From NCBI RefSeq assembly GCF_014174165.1, contig NZ_JABEQN010000007.1:1-64000 (forward strand): DNA of 64,000 nt. The letters are read 5' to 3'. A program made the position numbers and the translations under genes. The DNA is from Gluconacetobacter dulcium. Its GTDB lineage: Bacteria > Pseudomonadota > Alphaproteobacteria > Acetobacterales > Acetobacteraceae. The notes below the pieces were generated by a model that searched no databases, was not told where the DNA came from, and saw only the letters and a program-made list of their open reading frames with translations. This document shows positions 43,038 to 51,395 of this stretch, one piece after another (position 1 is the stretch's first letter; each line of letters starts with the position of its first letter).

Positions 43038-43058
43038 GGCGGGGCGTTCAGCCCCGCC
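43038..43058 (+). terminator. Hairpin after ilvE
   Basis: GGCGGGGC-gttca-GCCCCGCC, a perfect 8-bp stem with a 5-nt loop, begins 11 bases after the ilvE stop. The downstream GTTACAATT is only weakly U-rich. A second GGGGCT/AGCCCC hairpin at 43120-43132 lies closer to the convergent RidA gene's stop. Confidence 0.7.
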
Positions 43059-43139
43059 GTTACAATTGACTGAATAAACGAACCGGTTTGCACAGGCCGC
43101 CGGCCTTTGCCGGGGTCAAGGGGCTGAGCCCCCTGGTCT

Positions 43140-43493
43140 TCAGGGCAATGCCGCGATGCCGGTCAGTTCGACGCGCCAGGCCGGGTCGGCCAGTCGGGCC
43201 TCGACGGTGGCGCGGGCCGGTTTGTTGCCGCGATCCAGCCATTGGTCCCAGGCGCGGTTCATGGCGTCCAGATCGTCCATGTTGGCCAGGAAGAGCTGGA
43301 CCGAGAGCAGGCGGCTCTTGTCGGTGCCTGCTTCGGCCAGCAGGGCGTCGACCTGACGCAGGATGTCGGCCATCTGCCCTTCGATATCCAGCGACGAATC
43401 ATCGGTGACCTGGCCGGCCAGATAGACCAGCCCGTTATGGATCGTCGCGCCGCACAGGCGGGTTTCGGGTTGCAGGCGGGTGATCGGACTCAT
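43140..43493 (-). CDS. RidA/YjgF-family protein (cytosolic)
   Basis: A 117-residue Rid-family protein of the YoaB-like group. Start SPITRLQPETRLCGATIHNG, then VYLAGQVTDDSSLDIEGQM and the trailing RATVEARLADPAWRVELTGI. The conserved Arg (in ARATVEA) that binds the imine/carboxylate is present, while the C-terminal Glu of deaminating RidA is replaced by the GIAALP ending. It may deaminate reactive enamines or have another role. Convergent with ilvE, a PLP aminotransferase. Confidence 0.88.
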   Translation of the reverse strand: MSPITRLQPETRLCGATIHNGLVYLAGQVTDDSSLDIEGQMADILRQVDALLAEAGTDKSRLLSVQLFLANMDDLDAMNRAWDQWLDRGNKPARATVEARLADPAWRVELTGIAALP

Positions 43494-43575
43494 GGGGGTC
43501 TCTCTGTTCGTGGGGCGAGGGGGCGAACGATAGAATAACACACGCATCCGTGACAGATGGGCCTCGGTGGACGGA

Positions 43576-44892
43576 TCAGTGTGTCGGCCGGTCGGTCAGC
43601 ATGCGCAGGAAGGCGATGATATCCTGCCGTTCGCGTGGGGTCAGGGCCGGGGCGTCGCCTGGGTGGCGGTCGAAGGGGGCGTCCGTGATGTCGAGGTTGG
43701 TGCGGTAGGTGGGCGGCAGGTCGTCCTGGCGCAGGATCTGGCCGTTGGCGTCCTTGGGGTAGATCCGCTCGGGGGCGACATCGCGCAGGACGTAGAAATC
43801 CAGCACCTCATTGAGCGTGTGATAGATGCCGTTATGGAAGAAGGCGTGGCGGGTGGCGGTGTTGCGCAGGGTTGGCGTGACGAACAGGCCGCACATGTCG
43901 GCGCGGGTTGCCATGTCGGTGCGGACCGGGCCGCATAGTCCCAGATCGTAAAAGGCGGGGTTGCGGTTGGCGGACAGCGTGCGGTTGCGCGGGACGCCGA
44001 GGGCCTCGAACTGATGGTCGGTCAGCAGCGGGGGCGTGCCGTCGGGTTTGGGGCGGTCGGGGTGGCAGGCGGCGCAATTGCCTTTTGCCGGGTCGTTGAA
44101 CAGCAGGTAGCCCCGGTGCTGGGCCGGCGTCATGCGCCGCCGGCCTTCCAGCCAGTCGTCATATGGGCTGGCGTAGGGGTGGAAGGCCGGGTCTTCGATC
44201 TGGTAGCGCGCGATGGCGAACAGGGCTTCGGCGAGCAGCAGATTGTCCGAACTGGCGACGGCGGGGCCGCCCAGGCGGCGGAGCATCGGGGCGTAGGGGC
44301 CGTGCTTCAGCCGGGCCAGCACGATGGCGCGGCTGGAGGCCATTTCGTCGGGGTTGAAGAGGGGGCCGTTGGCTTGCTGTTGCAGGGTGTCGGCGCGGCC
44401 GTCCCAGAACAGGCCGCCTTGCGGGACCATGTTGACGGCGGACGCGGCGTTGTTCTGCGCGGTCTTGGCGCCGTGCGGGCCGATGGCCGTGGCGGAGGGG
44501 GTGGTGGCGGTTTCGGTTTCGGCATCGTCGGGGCCGATGCTGAAATTGGGGCGGGTTTCCAGATAGGTGAGGGTGGGGACCGCGCGCAGCCCGTCCCGCG
44601 TCAGGTCGGTGCCGCCCAGGGCGACGGCGGCCGGGCCTGCCGGGGCGTAATGATGCGCGGGGTCATGGCAGGAGGCGCAGGATTGCCGGCCCGATCCGGA
44701 CAGGGCGGGATCGTGAAACAGGCTGCGCCCGACCTGCGCCATTGCCGAGAGGGGGGCGGCGGCCGGGCGATGCAGCGCGACGGGACAGGGATTGCCGCCA
44801 TCGGGCGTCGGCAGGCAGGCGGCCGGGGGGGCGCCGGCGGCGAGAGCCGGTAAGGCCGGAAGCACAAGGAAGAGGAATATTCTAAAAAGCAT
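43576..44892 (-). CDS. Di-heme cytochrome c peroxidase / MauG-family protein
   Basis: A 438-residue exported protein. Signal peptide LFRIFLFLVLPALPALAAG; two covalent heme sites, CASCH at 72-76 and CAACH in the second half (AKGNCAACHPDRPKP). The DGRADTLQQQANGPLFNPDE and NTATRHAFFHNGIYHTLNEV motifs fit the CcpA/MauG superfamily. It follows the phosphoesterase gene on the same strand; a pair of hairpins lies in the 112-nt gap. The partnership of an AcpA-type phosphoesterase with a CCP-like protein recurs in proteobacteria, reason unknown. Confidence 0.9.
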   Translation of the reverse strand: MLFRIFLFLVLPALPALAAGAPPAACLPTPDGGNPCPVALHRPAAAPLSAMAQVGRSLFHDPALSGSGRQSCASCHDPAHHYAPAGPAAVALGGTDLTRDGLRAVPTLTYLETRPNFSIGPDDAETETATTPSATAIGPHGAKTAQNNAASAVNMVPQGGLFWDGRADTLQQQANGPLFNPDEMASSRAIVLARLKHGPYAPMLRRLGGPAVASSDNLLLAEALFAIARYQIEDPAFHPYASPYDDWLEGRRRMTPAQHRGYLLFNDPAKGNCAACHPDRPKPDGTPPLLTDHQFEALGVPRNRTLSANRNPAFYDLGLCGPVRTDMATRADMCGLFVTPTLRNTATRHAFFHNGIYHTLNEVLDFYVLRDVAPERIYPKDANGQILRQDDLPPTYRTNLDITDAPFDRHPGDAPALTPRERQDIIAFLRMLTDRPTH

Positions 44893-44946
44893 TGAATATG
44901 TCGAGATAGATCTCGAAATTGTCGATATCTCATAACCCCGAGGGGT

Positions 44947-44990
44947 GAAGGGGACGACTGTCCCCTTCCGGGTGCAGGGCAGCGCCCTGC
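44947..44990 (-). terminator. Tandem hairpins between phosphoesterase and peroxidase genes
   Basis: GAAGGGGAC-gact-GTCCCCTTC (44947-44968) and GCAGGGC-agc-GCCCTGC (44974-44990) are perfect stems of 9 and 7 bp. Read in the minus direction they lie 15 nt after the phosphoesterase stop. They could terminate most transcripts or protect a processed 3' end, reducing expression of the downstream peroxidase gene. Confidence 0.6.
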
Positions 44991-45004
44991 GTTGCTTGCG
45001 ATGC

Positions 45005-46672
45005 CTAACGAGCAATCGCGGAGCGCGGTTCGCCGGTCGTAGGGTCCAGCAGCAGACGGCCCATCCGGGGCGGCTGGGTGAAATCGAACAGGTCGCGCAG
45101 GTCGGCGGCGTCGGCGTCGAAGGAGCCGCCGCCCAGGCGTGTGCCGTGCAGCCAGTTGTCTTCGATGAAGCGGGTGATCGAACTCTGGGTCAGCAGGACG
45201 TGGCTGATATGGTTGGTCTTCGCCCACGGGGAGACGACCAGCAGCGGGATGCGGGTGCCGGGGCCGCAGCGGCCGTTGACGGGCCGGCCATCGACGCCCA
45301 TGGGGCGGGGGGCGCTGCCACCGCAGCGGCCGGGGCCGTCCAGTTGGTCGGCCTCGGGGTCGCTGGAGGAGCGGGTGGGGGGGACGAAGGCGTGGTCGTA
45401 CCAGCCATCGGAATCGTCCCAGGCGATGATGACGGCGGTGTCGCGCCATTCCGGCCGCTGCTGCACCATGTTCAGGACTTCGACCAGGCCCTGCTGTTCG
45501 TCCAGCGGGTCGGAATAGCCGGCGTGGCCGTCCTGATAGCCGAGGAGCTTGATGAACGAGACGGCGGGCAGGGTGCCGGCGCGCAGGACGGTGGCGAAAT
45601 CGCGCAGGTCGTATTCGTGGTTGGCCGGATCGCGCGTGACGCCGTCCGCCGCGAAGGTGTGGCCGATCGCGGCGACCGAACTGGGGCGGGCGTGGGTGGG
45701 GTTGGCGGTGCTGGGATAGTACTGGAACCAGTTGTGATGGGGGATGTAGTCGGTGATCGTCTGGCCGACCACGGGAGAGGGCGTGGAACGGGCGCAGCCG
45801 GTGGTGCCGTTGGGGTTGCGGATGTCCAGCGCGAACCCGCCCATGAAGCCGCCCCAGGTGATGCCGGCCTGGTTCAGCAGGTCGCCGACATTGCGGCCGC
45901 GCATGGTGACCTGATTGCCGGGAACCGAGCAGACATCATAGGCCGGGTCGATGTCGTTGATCATGGTCCAGCCGCCCTGGCCATCGGCGATATAGGGCGT
46001 TGCGGCGTGTTTGGTGGCGGGCTTCTGCGTCGTCCGGACGATCAGCATGCCGTTGGTCTGGCCCGCGACGACTTCCAGCGCGCCCGGCGTGGAGGGGCCG
46101 TAGGTGTCGGTGTAGGTGGCGTCGCTCATGGCGAAATGCTGGGCGTACTGCCACAGGGCGGTGACGGTGTTGCCGTCGAAATAGCCCATCACCTGGCCGC
46201 GCGTGCCAAACGCGCCCACGCCGCCGGGGGTGCCGCGCCCGGTATGGAGGGGGAACAGGTCGGCCTTGCCGCCATGATAGGCCATCTGCTCGGCCGTATA
46301 GGCGTGGTTCTGGTCGGCGGTGGCGGCCTGGGTGCGGTCGAGGCGGAACGGCAGGCTGGCGTCGGCGCCGTTGGCGGGACCGGCGTTGGGGTTGCTGGTC
46401 AGCAGCCCCGCCGTGACCAGCGTATTGGCCGGCGGGGTGCCGGGCCGGGCCGTGAAGGCGGGTTCGCCGGGCGGGTTGGCGGCCTGCGGATAGGTGGCGA
46501 AATAATGGTCGAACGAGACGTTCTCGTCATAGACGACGATCAGATGCTTGATCGGCGTTGCCGTTTCGGGCTTTGTCGCCAGCGTATTCGGGGTAGGAGC
46601 GGCCAGGGCGGGGGTGGTGGCCAGCAGGGCCACGAGGGGGCTGGCGAGGCGAACGGGGCGGGAAGAGATCAT
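45005..46672 (-). CDS. Secreted AcpA-like phosphoesterase
   Basis: A 555-residue exported enzyme of the phosphoesterase (PF04185) superfamily. Sec signal ISSRPVRLASPLVALLATTPALA; metal motif VVYDENVSFDHYFATYP; nucleophile region SDATYTDTYGPSTPGALEV; C-terminal IAWDDSDGWYDHAFVPP supplies metal-binding Asp/His. It lacks the C-terminal DUF756 pair seen in the phospholipase at the left of this window, which points to the AcpA acid-phosphatase branch rather than PC-PLC. The following gene encodes a di-heme peroxidase-like protein. Confidence 0.88.
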   Translation of the reverse strand: MISSRPVRLASPLVALLATTPALAAPTPNTLATKPETATPIKHLIVVYDENVSFDHYFATYPQAANPPGEPAFTARPGTPPANTLVTAGLLTSNPNAGPANGADASLPFRLDRTQAATADQNHAYTAEQMAYHGGKADLFPLHTGRGTPGGVGAFGTRGQVMGYFDGNTVTALWQYAQHFAMSDATYTDTYGPSTPGALEVVAGQTNGMLIVRTTQKPATKHAATPYIADGQGGWTMINDIDPAYDVCSVPGNQVTMRGRNVGDLLNQAGITWGGFMGGFALDIRNPNGTTGCARSTPSPVVGQTITDYIPHHNWFQYYPSTANPTHARPSSVAAIGHTFAADGVTRDPANHEYDLRDFATVLRAGTLPAVSFIKLLGYQDGHAGYSDPLDEQQGLVEVLNMVQQRPEWRDTAVIIAWDDSDGWYDHAFVPPTRSSSDPEADQLDGPGRCGGSAPRPMGVDGRPVNGRCGPGTRIPLLVVSPWAKTNHISHVLLTQSSITRFIEDNWLHGTRLGGGSFDADAADLRDLFDFTQPPRMGRLLLDPTTGEPRSAIAR

Positions 46673-46965
46673 GCCGGGCGCGTATCCTGCGGTTTGCGGT
46701 TCTGCGGCCCCGGAGCGGACCGATCGTGCGGGACGATCATCTCCGGGCCATCGCCGTTCCGGCGGCGGCCCCGGCGGTCGGCCTTCGTTCTATAGGGCGT
46801 CGTTCCGGCCTTGGCCATCATGGAACGGGAGCGGAAGAGTGTGAATTCTTGATGATGCCGGGTGCGTCGGGGCTTGACGTAGATCAGGGTCCGCTGCTGG
46901 CGGACGGGCTAATATCTCCTGCGTCGCGCCCTCGGTGCGCCACCCCTGCATTGTGAGGAACGAGC

Positions 46966-47994
46966 ATGACCGGAAAGATGAAGGCCGCCGTCGTCCGTGA
47001 ATTCGGCAAGCCGCTGACGATCGAGGAACTGGATATTCCGACGATCCGTGCCGACCAGATCCTGGTGCGGCTGGATGCGTGCGGCGTGTGCCACACCGAC
47101 CTGCATGCCGCCCGTGGGGACTGGCCGGTGAAGCCGAAGCCGCCTTTCGTGCCGGGACATGAGGGTGTGGGGCATGTGGTGGCTGTGGGAAGCGCCGTCA
47201 AATGGGTGAAGCAGGGCGACGTGGTGGGCGTGCCGTGGCTGTATTCGGCGTGCGGCCATTGCGAACATTGCCTGGGCGGGTGGGAGACGCTGTGCCCGAC
47301 GCAGGACGATACGGGCTACACCGTCAACGGATGTTTCGCCGAATATGTGGTGGCCGATCCGAATTACGTGGCTCATCTGCCGAAGAATATCGACCCGATG
47401 CAGGTTGCGCCGGTGCTGTGCGCGGGGCTGACGGTCTATAAGGGCCTGAAGATGACGGACACCCGTCCGGGCCAGTGGGTCGCCGTTTCGGGTGTGGGCG
47501 GGTTGGGCCAGATGGCGGTGCAGTATGGCGTGGCCATGGGACTGAACGTGATCGCGATCGATATCGACGACGAGAAGTTGCAGACCGCCAAGGTGCTGGG
47601 GGCGGCGCTGACCGTGAATGCGCGGTCGGTCGATCCCGCGCCTTATATCCAGTCGCAGGTGGGCGGGGCGCATGGCACGCTGGTGACGGCGGTTTCGCGC
47701 ACCGCCTTCGCGCAGGCGATGGGCTTTGCCCGGCGCGGCGGGACGATCGTACTGAACGGCCTGCCGCCGGGGGAATTCCCGATTTCCATCTTCGACATGG
47801 TGATGGCAGGGACCACGGTGCGGGGGTCGATCGTCGGCACGCGGCTGGACATGATCGAGGCGCTGTCGTTCTTCGCCGACGGCAAGGTCAAGACCGTCAT
47901 CGAGCCCGACCGGCTGGAGAATATCAACGAGATCTTCGCCGAGCTGGAGGCGGGCAACGTGCAGGGACGCAAGGTGCTCGACCTGCGGGGGTGA
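46966..47994 (+). CDS. adhP: Zinc-dependent alcohol dehydrogenase AdhP
   Basis: A 342-residue medium-chain dehydrogenase. Catalytic zinc motif DACGVCHTDLHAARGDWP and PGHEGVG, structural zinc cysteines ACGHCEHCLGGWETLC, and Rossmann VSGVGGLGQMAVQYG. This is the propanol-preferring AdhP type, NAD-dependent and cytosolic. GAGGAACG precedes the ATG. In acetic acid bacteria such enzymes complement the periplasmic PQQ system. The 290-bp upstream space shows nothing beyond a promoter. Confidence 0.94.
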   Translation: MTGKMKAAVVREFGKPLTIEELDIPTIRADQILVRLDACGVCHTDLHAARGDWPVKPKPPFVPGHEGVGHVVAVGSAVKWVKQGDVVGVPWLYSACGHCEHCLGGWETLCPTQDDTGYTVNGCFAEYVVADPNYVAHLPKNIDPMQVAPVLCAGLTVYKGLKMTDTRPGQWVAVSGVGGLGQMAVQYGVAMGLNVIAIDIDDEKLQTAKVLGAALTVNARSVDPAPYIQSQVGGAHGTLVTAVSRTAFAQAMGFARRGGTIVLNGLPPGEFPISIFDMVMAGTTVRGSIVGTRLDMIEALSFFADGKVKTVIEPDRLENINEIFAELEAGNVQGRKVLDLRG

Positions 47995-48059
47995 CGGGTG
48001 GTGGGGGCATAAGCCCTTGTCATAAGGGTGGAACCTTCCGGCTTTGCGCTGCTCCGCCT

Positions 48060-48310
48060 CGGGTACGATGGGCCGCGCCGCCGTTCGCCAGATCGAAGAT
48101 CGCCGTCAGTTCGCAGCACAGGGGGAGGCGTCGGCACAATGCCCCCGGCCGGCGCGCGGATTGCTTCCACCAGCCGGGTCGCCTTGAGCTGGTAGCGGTC
48201 CGAGAGGTTTGGGGGGGGGCACGCGCGGCAAGTCCGTCGGGATTGTCGGCCATGTGGGCGGCGATCTCGGCCTTCCTGGGCCAAGGCTCCTGCATTCGCG
48301 CCTTCATCGC
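48060..48310 (-). pseudogene. Decayed C-terminal fragment of a large serine recombinase
   Basis: On the minus strand, three peptide pieces appear in order in two frames. They are PRKAEIAAHMADNPDG, then PNLSDRYQLKATRLVEAIR, then CCELTAIFDLANGGAAHR. They resemble the end of proteobacterial 'recombinase' proteins (kaElearL ... hPnLaelYrrkVarLaeaL ... GELAAIL.LA). A run of nine G on the plus strand near 48213 marks one frame change. No catalytic domain is present. This is recognition from memory of family wording, so moderate confidence. Confidence 0.4.
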
Positions 48311-48503
48311 AGGCTCCATACATCCCGTCCGCGATCGCGCGCAGGATACCCGCCCTGCTTCGGTGGAATGCTGTCTGGCGCCTTGCGATCGGCCACCAAC
48401 CTGAAGCCTGTGCTGCCTGTTTTTGGCGGCTTTCGCCCTCTCCACGCATATCGCAGGCCATTCCAGGCGGTCGAACTGGGAAAATCCTTTTCTTCGCTCT
48501 CAC

Positions 48504-49463
48504 TCACTCCGTCGCATCGAACCTTCTGCGATAGGCGCTCGCGGTCAAACCAGTGATGCGTCGGAACTGTTTGCGGAATCCGGCCTCCGATCCGAACCCG
48601 GTCACATGCGCGATTTCCGCGACTGGCAATCGCGTTTCTTCCAACAGTTCCCGCGCCCGCGCGACGCGCTCGTTGAGCAGCCAGTTCAGCGGCGTCAGAC
48701 CTGTGGCGTCGCACACATGGCGATGCAGACCGCGCGGGCTCATTCTCGCCTCGGACGCCATCCGTTCGACCGGCCAGTGCTCGTGCAGGCGTCCGCGAAT
48801 CATATCGAGCAGTGTTGCGAGGCGGCGCCCCGCATGCTTCGCCACCGGACGCGGGATAAACTGTGCCTGGCCGCCGTCCCGGTGGGCGGGAATGACCAGC
48901 CGGCGGGCCACCTGATTGGCGATCCGGGCACCGAAATCCTGCCTGACCACATGCAGGCAGAGGTCGAGGCCCGCAGCACTCCCGGCAGACGTAAGGAGCC
49001 GTTCGTCCTCCGTGTACAGCACGTCAGGTTCGACCCTGATCTCTGGATAGGTTCGCGCCAGAACGTCCGTGTGGTGCCAGTGTGTCGTGGCACGACGCCC
49101 GTCGAGCAGGCCGGTGGCGGCAAGGACAAAAGCGCCCGAACAGATCGAGACGAGCCGTGCGCCACGCATATGGGCTGCCCGCAGAGCCGCCGCGAGATCA
49201 TCGGGTACGGGGGCGTGCGGACCGCGCCAGCCGGGAATGACGACCGTATCGGCCTGATCCAGAAGAGAGAGATCGCCGTCCGGCAGAACGCTCAGGCGTG
49301 CCCCGGCACGGAGCGGCCCGGCTTCGACCCCTGCGACGACGCAACGGTACCAGCCCGGCCCCGCCTCGGGACGCGATAGGGCGAAGACCTCCATCGCGCA
49401 GCCATATTCGAATGCGCACAGCCCATCATAGGCGAGAACGACAACGAGAGGGCGATCGGACAT
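48504..49463 (-). CDS. GlxA/FtrA-family AraC-type regulator
   Basis: A 319-residue protein. The N-terminal DJ-1/PfpI-like domain (RPLVVVLAYDGLCAFEYGCA, with the nucleophile-elbow Cys in LVSICSGAFVLAATGLLDG) is followed by an AraC-type double HTH (PVERMASEARMSPRGLHRHV, LPVAEIAHVTGFGSEAGFRK). The VSICSGAF elbow places it in the GATase1_FtrA/CdhR group. It is divergent from a GST gene and may regulate the detoxification block. Start chosen at MSDRPL; a longer in-frame start adds 16 residues. Confidence 0.88.
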   Translation of the reverse strand: MSDRPLVVVLAYDGLCAFEYGCAMEVFALSRPEAGPGWYRCVVAGVEAGPLRAGARLSVLPDGDLSLLDQADTVVIPGWRGPHAPVPDDLAAALRAAHMRGARLVSICSGAFVLAATGLLDGRRATTHWHHTDVLARTYPEIRVEPDVLYTEDERLLTSAGSAAGLDLCLHVVRQDFGARIANQVARRLVIPAHRDGGQAQFIPRPVAKHAGRRLATLLDMIRGRLHEHWPVERMASEARMSPRGLHRHVCDATGLTPLNWLLNERVARARELLEETRLPVAEIAHVTGFGSEAGFRKQFRRITGLTASAYRRRFDATE

Positions 49464-49572
49464 AGACAAGAACTCTGGCAGGATCGGAGCGTAGATGACC
49501 GATCCGGACACTTACGCCAAATCCATCATCCCAGGAAGATAGCGGCTCCTCACCCGAATGGAGCAAAGACCT

Positions 49573-50187
49573 ATGAAGCTGGTCGGAAAACTGGATTCTC
49601 CTTACGTTAGGCGCGTGGCCATTTCCCTGACGCTGATGGAGGTTCCGTTCGAACATGTCTCCCTCTCGGTGTTTCAGGATGAGGCCGCGTTCGTCGCGAT
49701 CAATCCCGTGCTGAAGGCGCCGAGCCTCATGACGGAAGATGGAACGGTCCTGATGGAATCGACCCTGATCCTCGACCATATCGAGCATGGGCTGCCGCCA
49801 GCCCGGCGGCTGATGCCGGAGGATGCTCCGGATCGGATGCAAGTGCTCCACACGCTGGGCTTCGCCCTGGTCGCGGCGGACAAGGCGGTGCAACTCGTCT
49901 ACGAACGGACGCGCCGGCCGCCGGACAGGCAGTATCAGCCCTGGGCGGAGCGCATCGTCGATCAGGCCCATGCCGCCTTCTCGATGCTTGATGCGCGCTA
50001 TGCCCGTTGCGCCGGTGACTGGTTGCTGGGAACGGTGTCACAGGCCGATATCTCAACCGCCGTCGCCTGGACTTTCGCCCGCAACGAAATCCCCGACATC
50101 GTGACCGGGGACGCGTATCCGGCTCTCCTGCGCCTCGCCGCCCGAGCGGAAGCACTGCCGGCATTCCTGAAATGGCAGCCGAAATAA
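49573..50187 (+). CDS. Glutathione S-transferase family protein
   Basis: A 204-residue GST with MKLVGKLDSPYVRRVAISLT, the cis-Pro loop INPVLKAPSLMTEDG and LMESTLILDHIEHG. The C-terminal helical domain has LLGTVSQADISTAVAWTF. The start is 9 nt after GGAGC. It is divergent from the GlxA regulator, so the two likely form a sensor-effector pair. Substrate unknown; electrophile or quinone conjugation is a family-level expectation. Confidence 0.87.
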   Translation: MKLVGKLDSPYVRRVAISLTLMEVPFEHVSLSVFQDEAAFVAINPVLKAPSLMTEDGTVLMESTLILDHIEHGLPPARRLMPEDAPDRMQVLHTLGFALVAADKAVQLVYERTRRPPDRQYQPWAERIVDQAHAAFSMLDARYARCAGDWLLGTVSQADISTAVAWTFARNEIPDIVTGDAYPALLRLAARAEALPAFLKWQPK

Positions 50188-50230
50188 GCAATATTTGGGA
50201 GAATACTATCCGATACAGGCGGATGCTGGA

Positions 50231-50294
50231 GGGCGCGCCGGGTCGTCATCCTCGGCGCGCCGCGACAACGGGCATATTCCTGCCCGCTGTCGCG
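50231..50294. terminator. Two hairpins between convergent GST and PRISE genes
   Basis: GGCGCGCCG/CGGCGCGCC (50232-50240 with 50253-50261, perfect 9 bp). Then CGCGACAACGGGCA-tattcc-TGCCCGCTGTCGCG at 50261-50294, a 14-bp stem with one mismatch. Position between converging stops supports a bidirectional terminator. Confidence 0.7.
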
Positions 50295-50311
50295 TTCGAT
50301 GCTTTTGAAAA

Positions 50312-51376
50312 TCAGGGAATCAGACGTTCCGAACGCAATCTCGCGAACAGGTCAAAGAATGAGTCCGGCGTGTACTGATAGTCCGTGAAGCCGGCGCGCC
50401 TGCTTTTGCTCATGTCCGTGACGCATTCCACGGGACGGCCGAGATCGGCATCGGTATGCCATGCGGACGCAACGCGATGAATGTCGGGTTCCGCCAGACC
50501 GTGACGCGCCGCCATGGTCGTCCAGAGCCTGCTATCCTCCGCAAGCATCTCATCCAGAGACAGCGCGGCTTCTGGATAGGGCGCGGCTTCGATGCCGAAC
50601 CATGTTGCGAGGTCCGGCCAAAGCCATTTCCAACGGAAGACGTCGCCATTGACGATGTTGAAATCCTGATTCTGCGCGGCGGCGGTCGTGCCCGCCCAAT
50701 GCAGGTGGCGAGCCAGTTGGCGCGCGTCTGTGACATCCGTCAGGCCATGCCACTGGTTGGGTGAGCCGGGGAATACGAACGGCCGCCCGGTCTCGCGACA
50801 GAGGCTGGCATAGACGGCGAGAGTCGAGCCCATATTCATCGCATTGCCGACGGCATGGCCGATGATCGTGCTCGGACGATGCACGCTCCAGGAAAAGCCG
50901 TGGCGTGACGCGGCCTCGAACAGGGCGTCTTCCTGATCGTAATAGAAATTCGCGATCGGGAGGCGTGGCATATCTTCACGAAACGGCGTTTGTACGCCAC
51001 CGCCCTGGGCATAGGCTTCGAACGGGCCGAGATAGTGCTTGAGCCCCGTCGTGAGGGCCGCGTGACGGATCAGCCCCGGAGCGGGCAGCGCCGCGAAGAC
51101 GTTTCGCACCATCGCGCCGTTGACCCGGCAGTTTTCGGCCTCCGTCGCCATCCGCATCCATGAACAGAAATAGATATGGCTCGGCCGTATTCCGGCCAGG
51201 GCCGTCCGCAACCCTTCCGCGTCCAGCAGATCCGCCGCGATGGGGATTGCGCCGCGCCCCGCCTGCCGGGGGCGGCGCGCCAGGCCGTGGACGACCCAGC
51301 CATCCGCGACCAGCCGGGCCGCGAGATTCTGCCCCACGATTCCCGTGGCGCCGACGATCAGTGCGCTATAAGACAT
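50312..51376 (-). CDS. PRISE-family SDR (progesterone 5-beta-reductase/iridoid synthase-like)
   Basis: A 354-residue atypical short-chain reductase. Rossmann start SALIVGATGIVGQNLAARLV; the PRISE catalytic Lys lies in TTGLKHYLGPFE and the Tyr in IANFYYDQEDALFEA, both hallmark motifs of enone 1,4-reductases. SVHRPSTIIGHAVGNAMNMG closes the active site. Plants use such enzymes in iridoid and cardenolide synthesis; bacterial members reduce various activated alkenes. It is 19 nt downstream of an aldo-keto reductase gene on the same strand. Strong GGAG Shine-Dalgarno. Confidence 0.86.
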   Translation of the reverse strand: MSYSALIVGATGIVGQNLAARLVADGWVVHGLARRPRQAGRGAIPIAADLLDAEGLRTALAGIRPSHIYFCSWMRMATEAENCRVNGAMVRNVFAALPAPGLIRHAALTTGLKHYLGPFEAYAQGGGVQTPFREDMPRLPIANFYYDQEDALFEAASRHGFSWSVHRPSTIIGHAVGNAMNMGSTLAVYASLCRETGRPFVFPGSPNQWHGLTDVTDARQLARHLHWAGTTAAAQNQDFNIVNGDVFRWKWLWPDLATWFGIEAAPYPEAALSLDEMLAEDSRLWTTMAARHGLAEPDIHRVASAWHTDADLGRPVECVTDMSKSRRAGFTDYQYTPDSFFDLFARLRSERLIP

Positions 51377-51395
51377 GCCCAGTCTCCTTCGGCAA

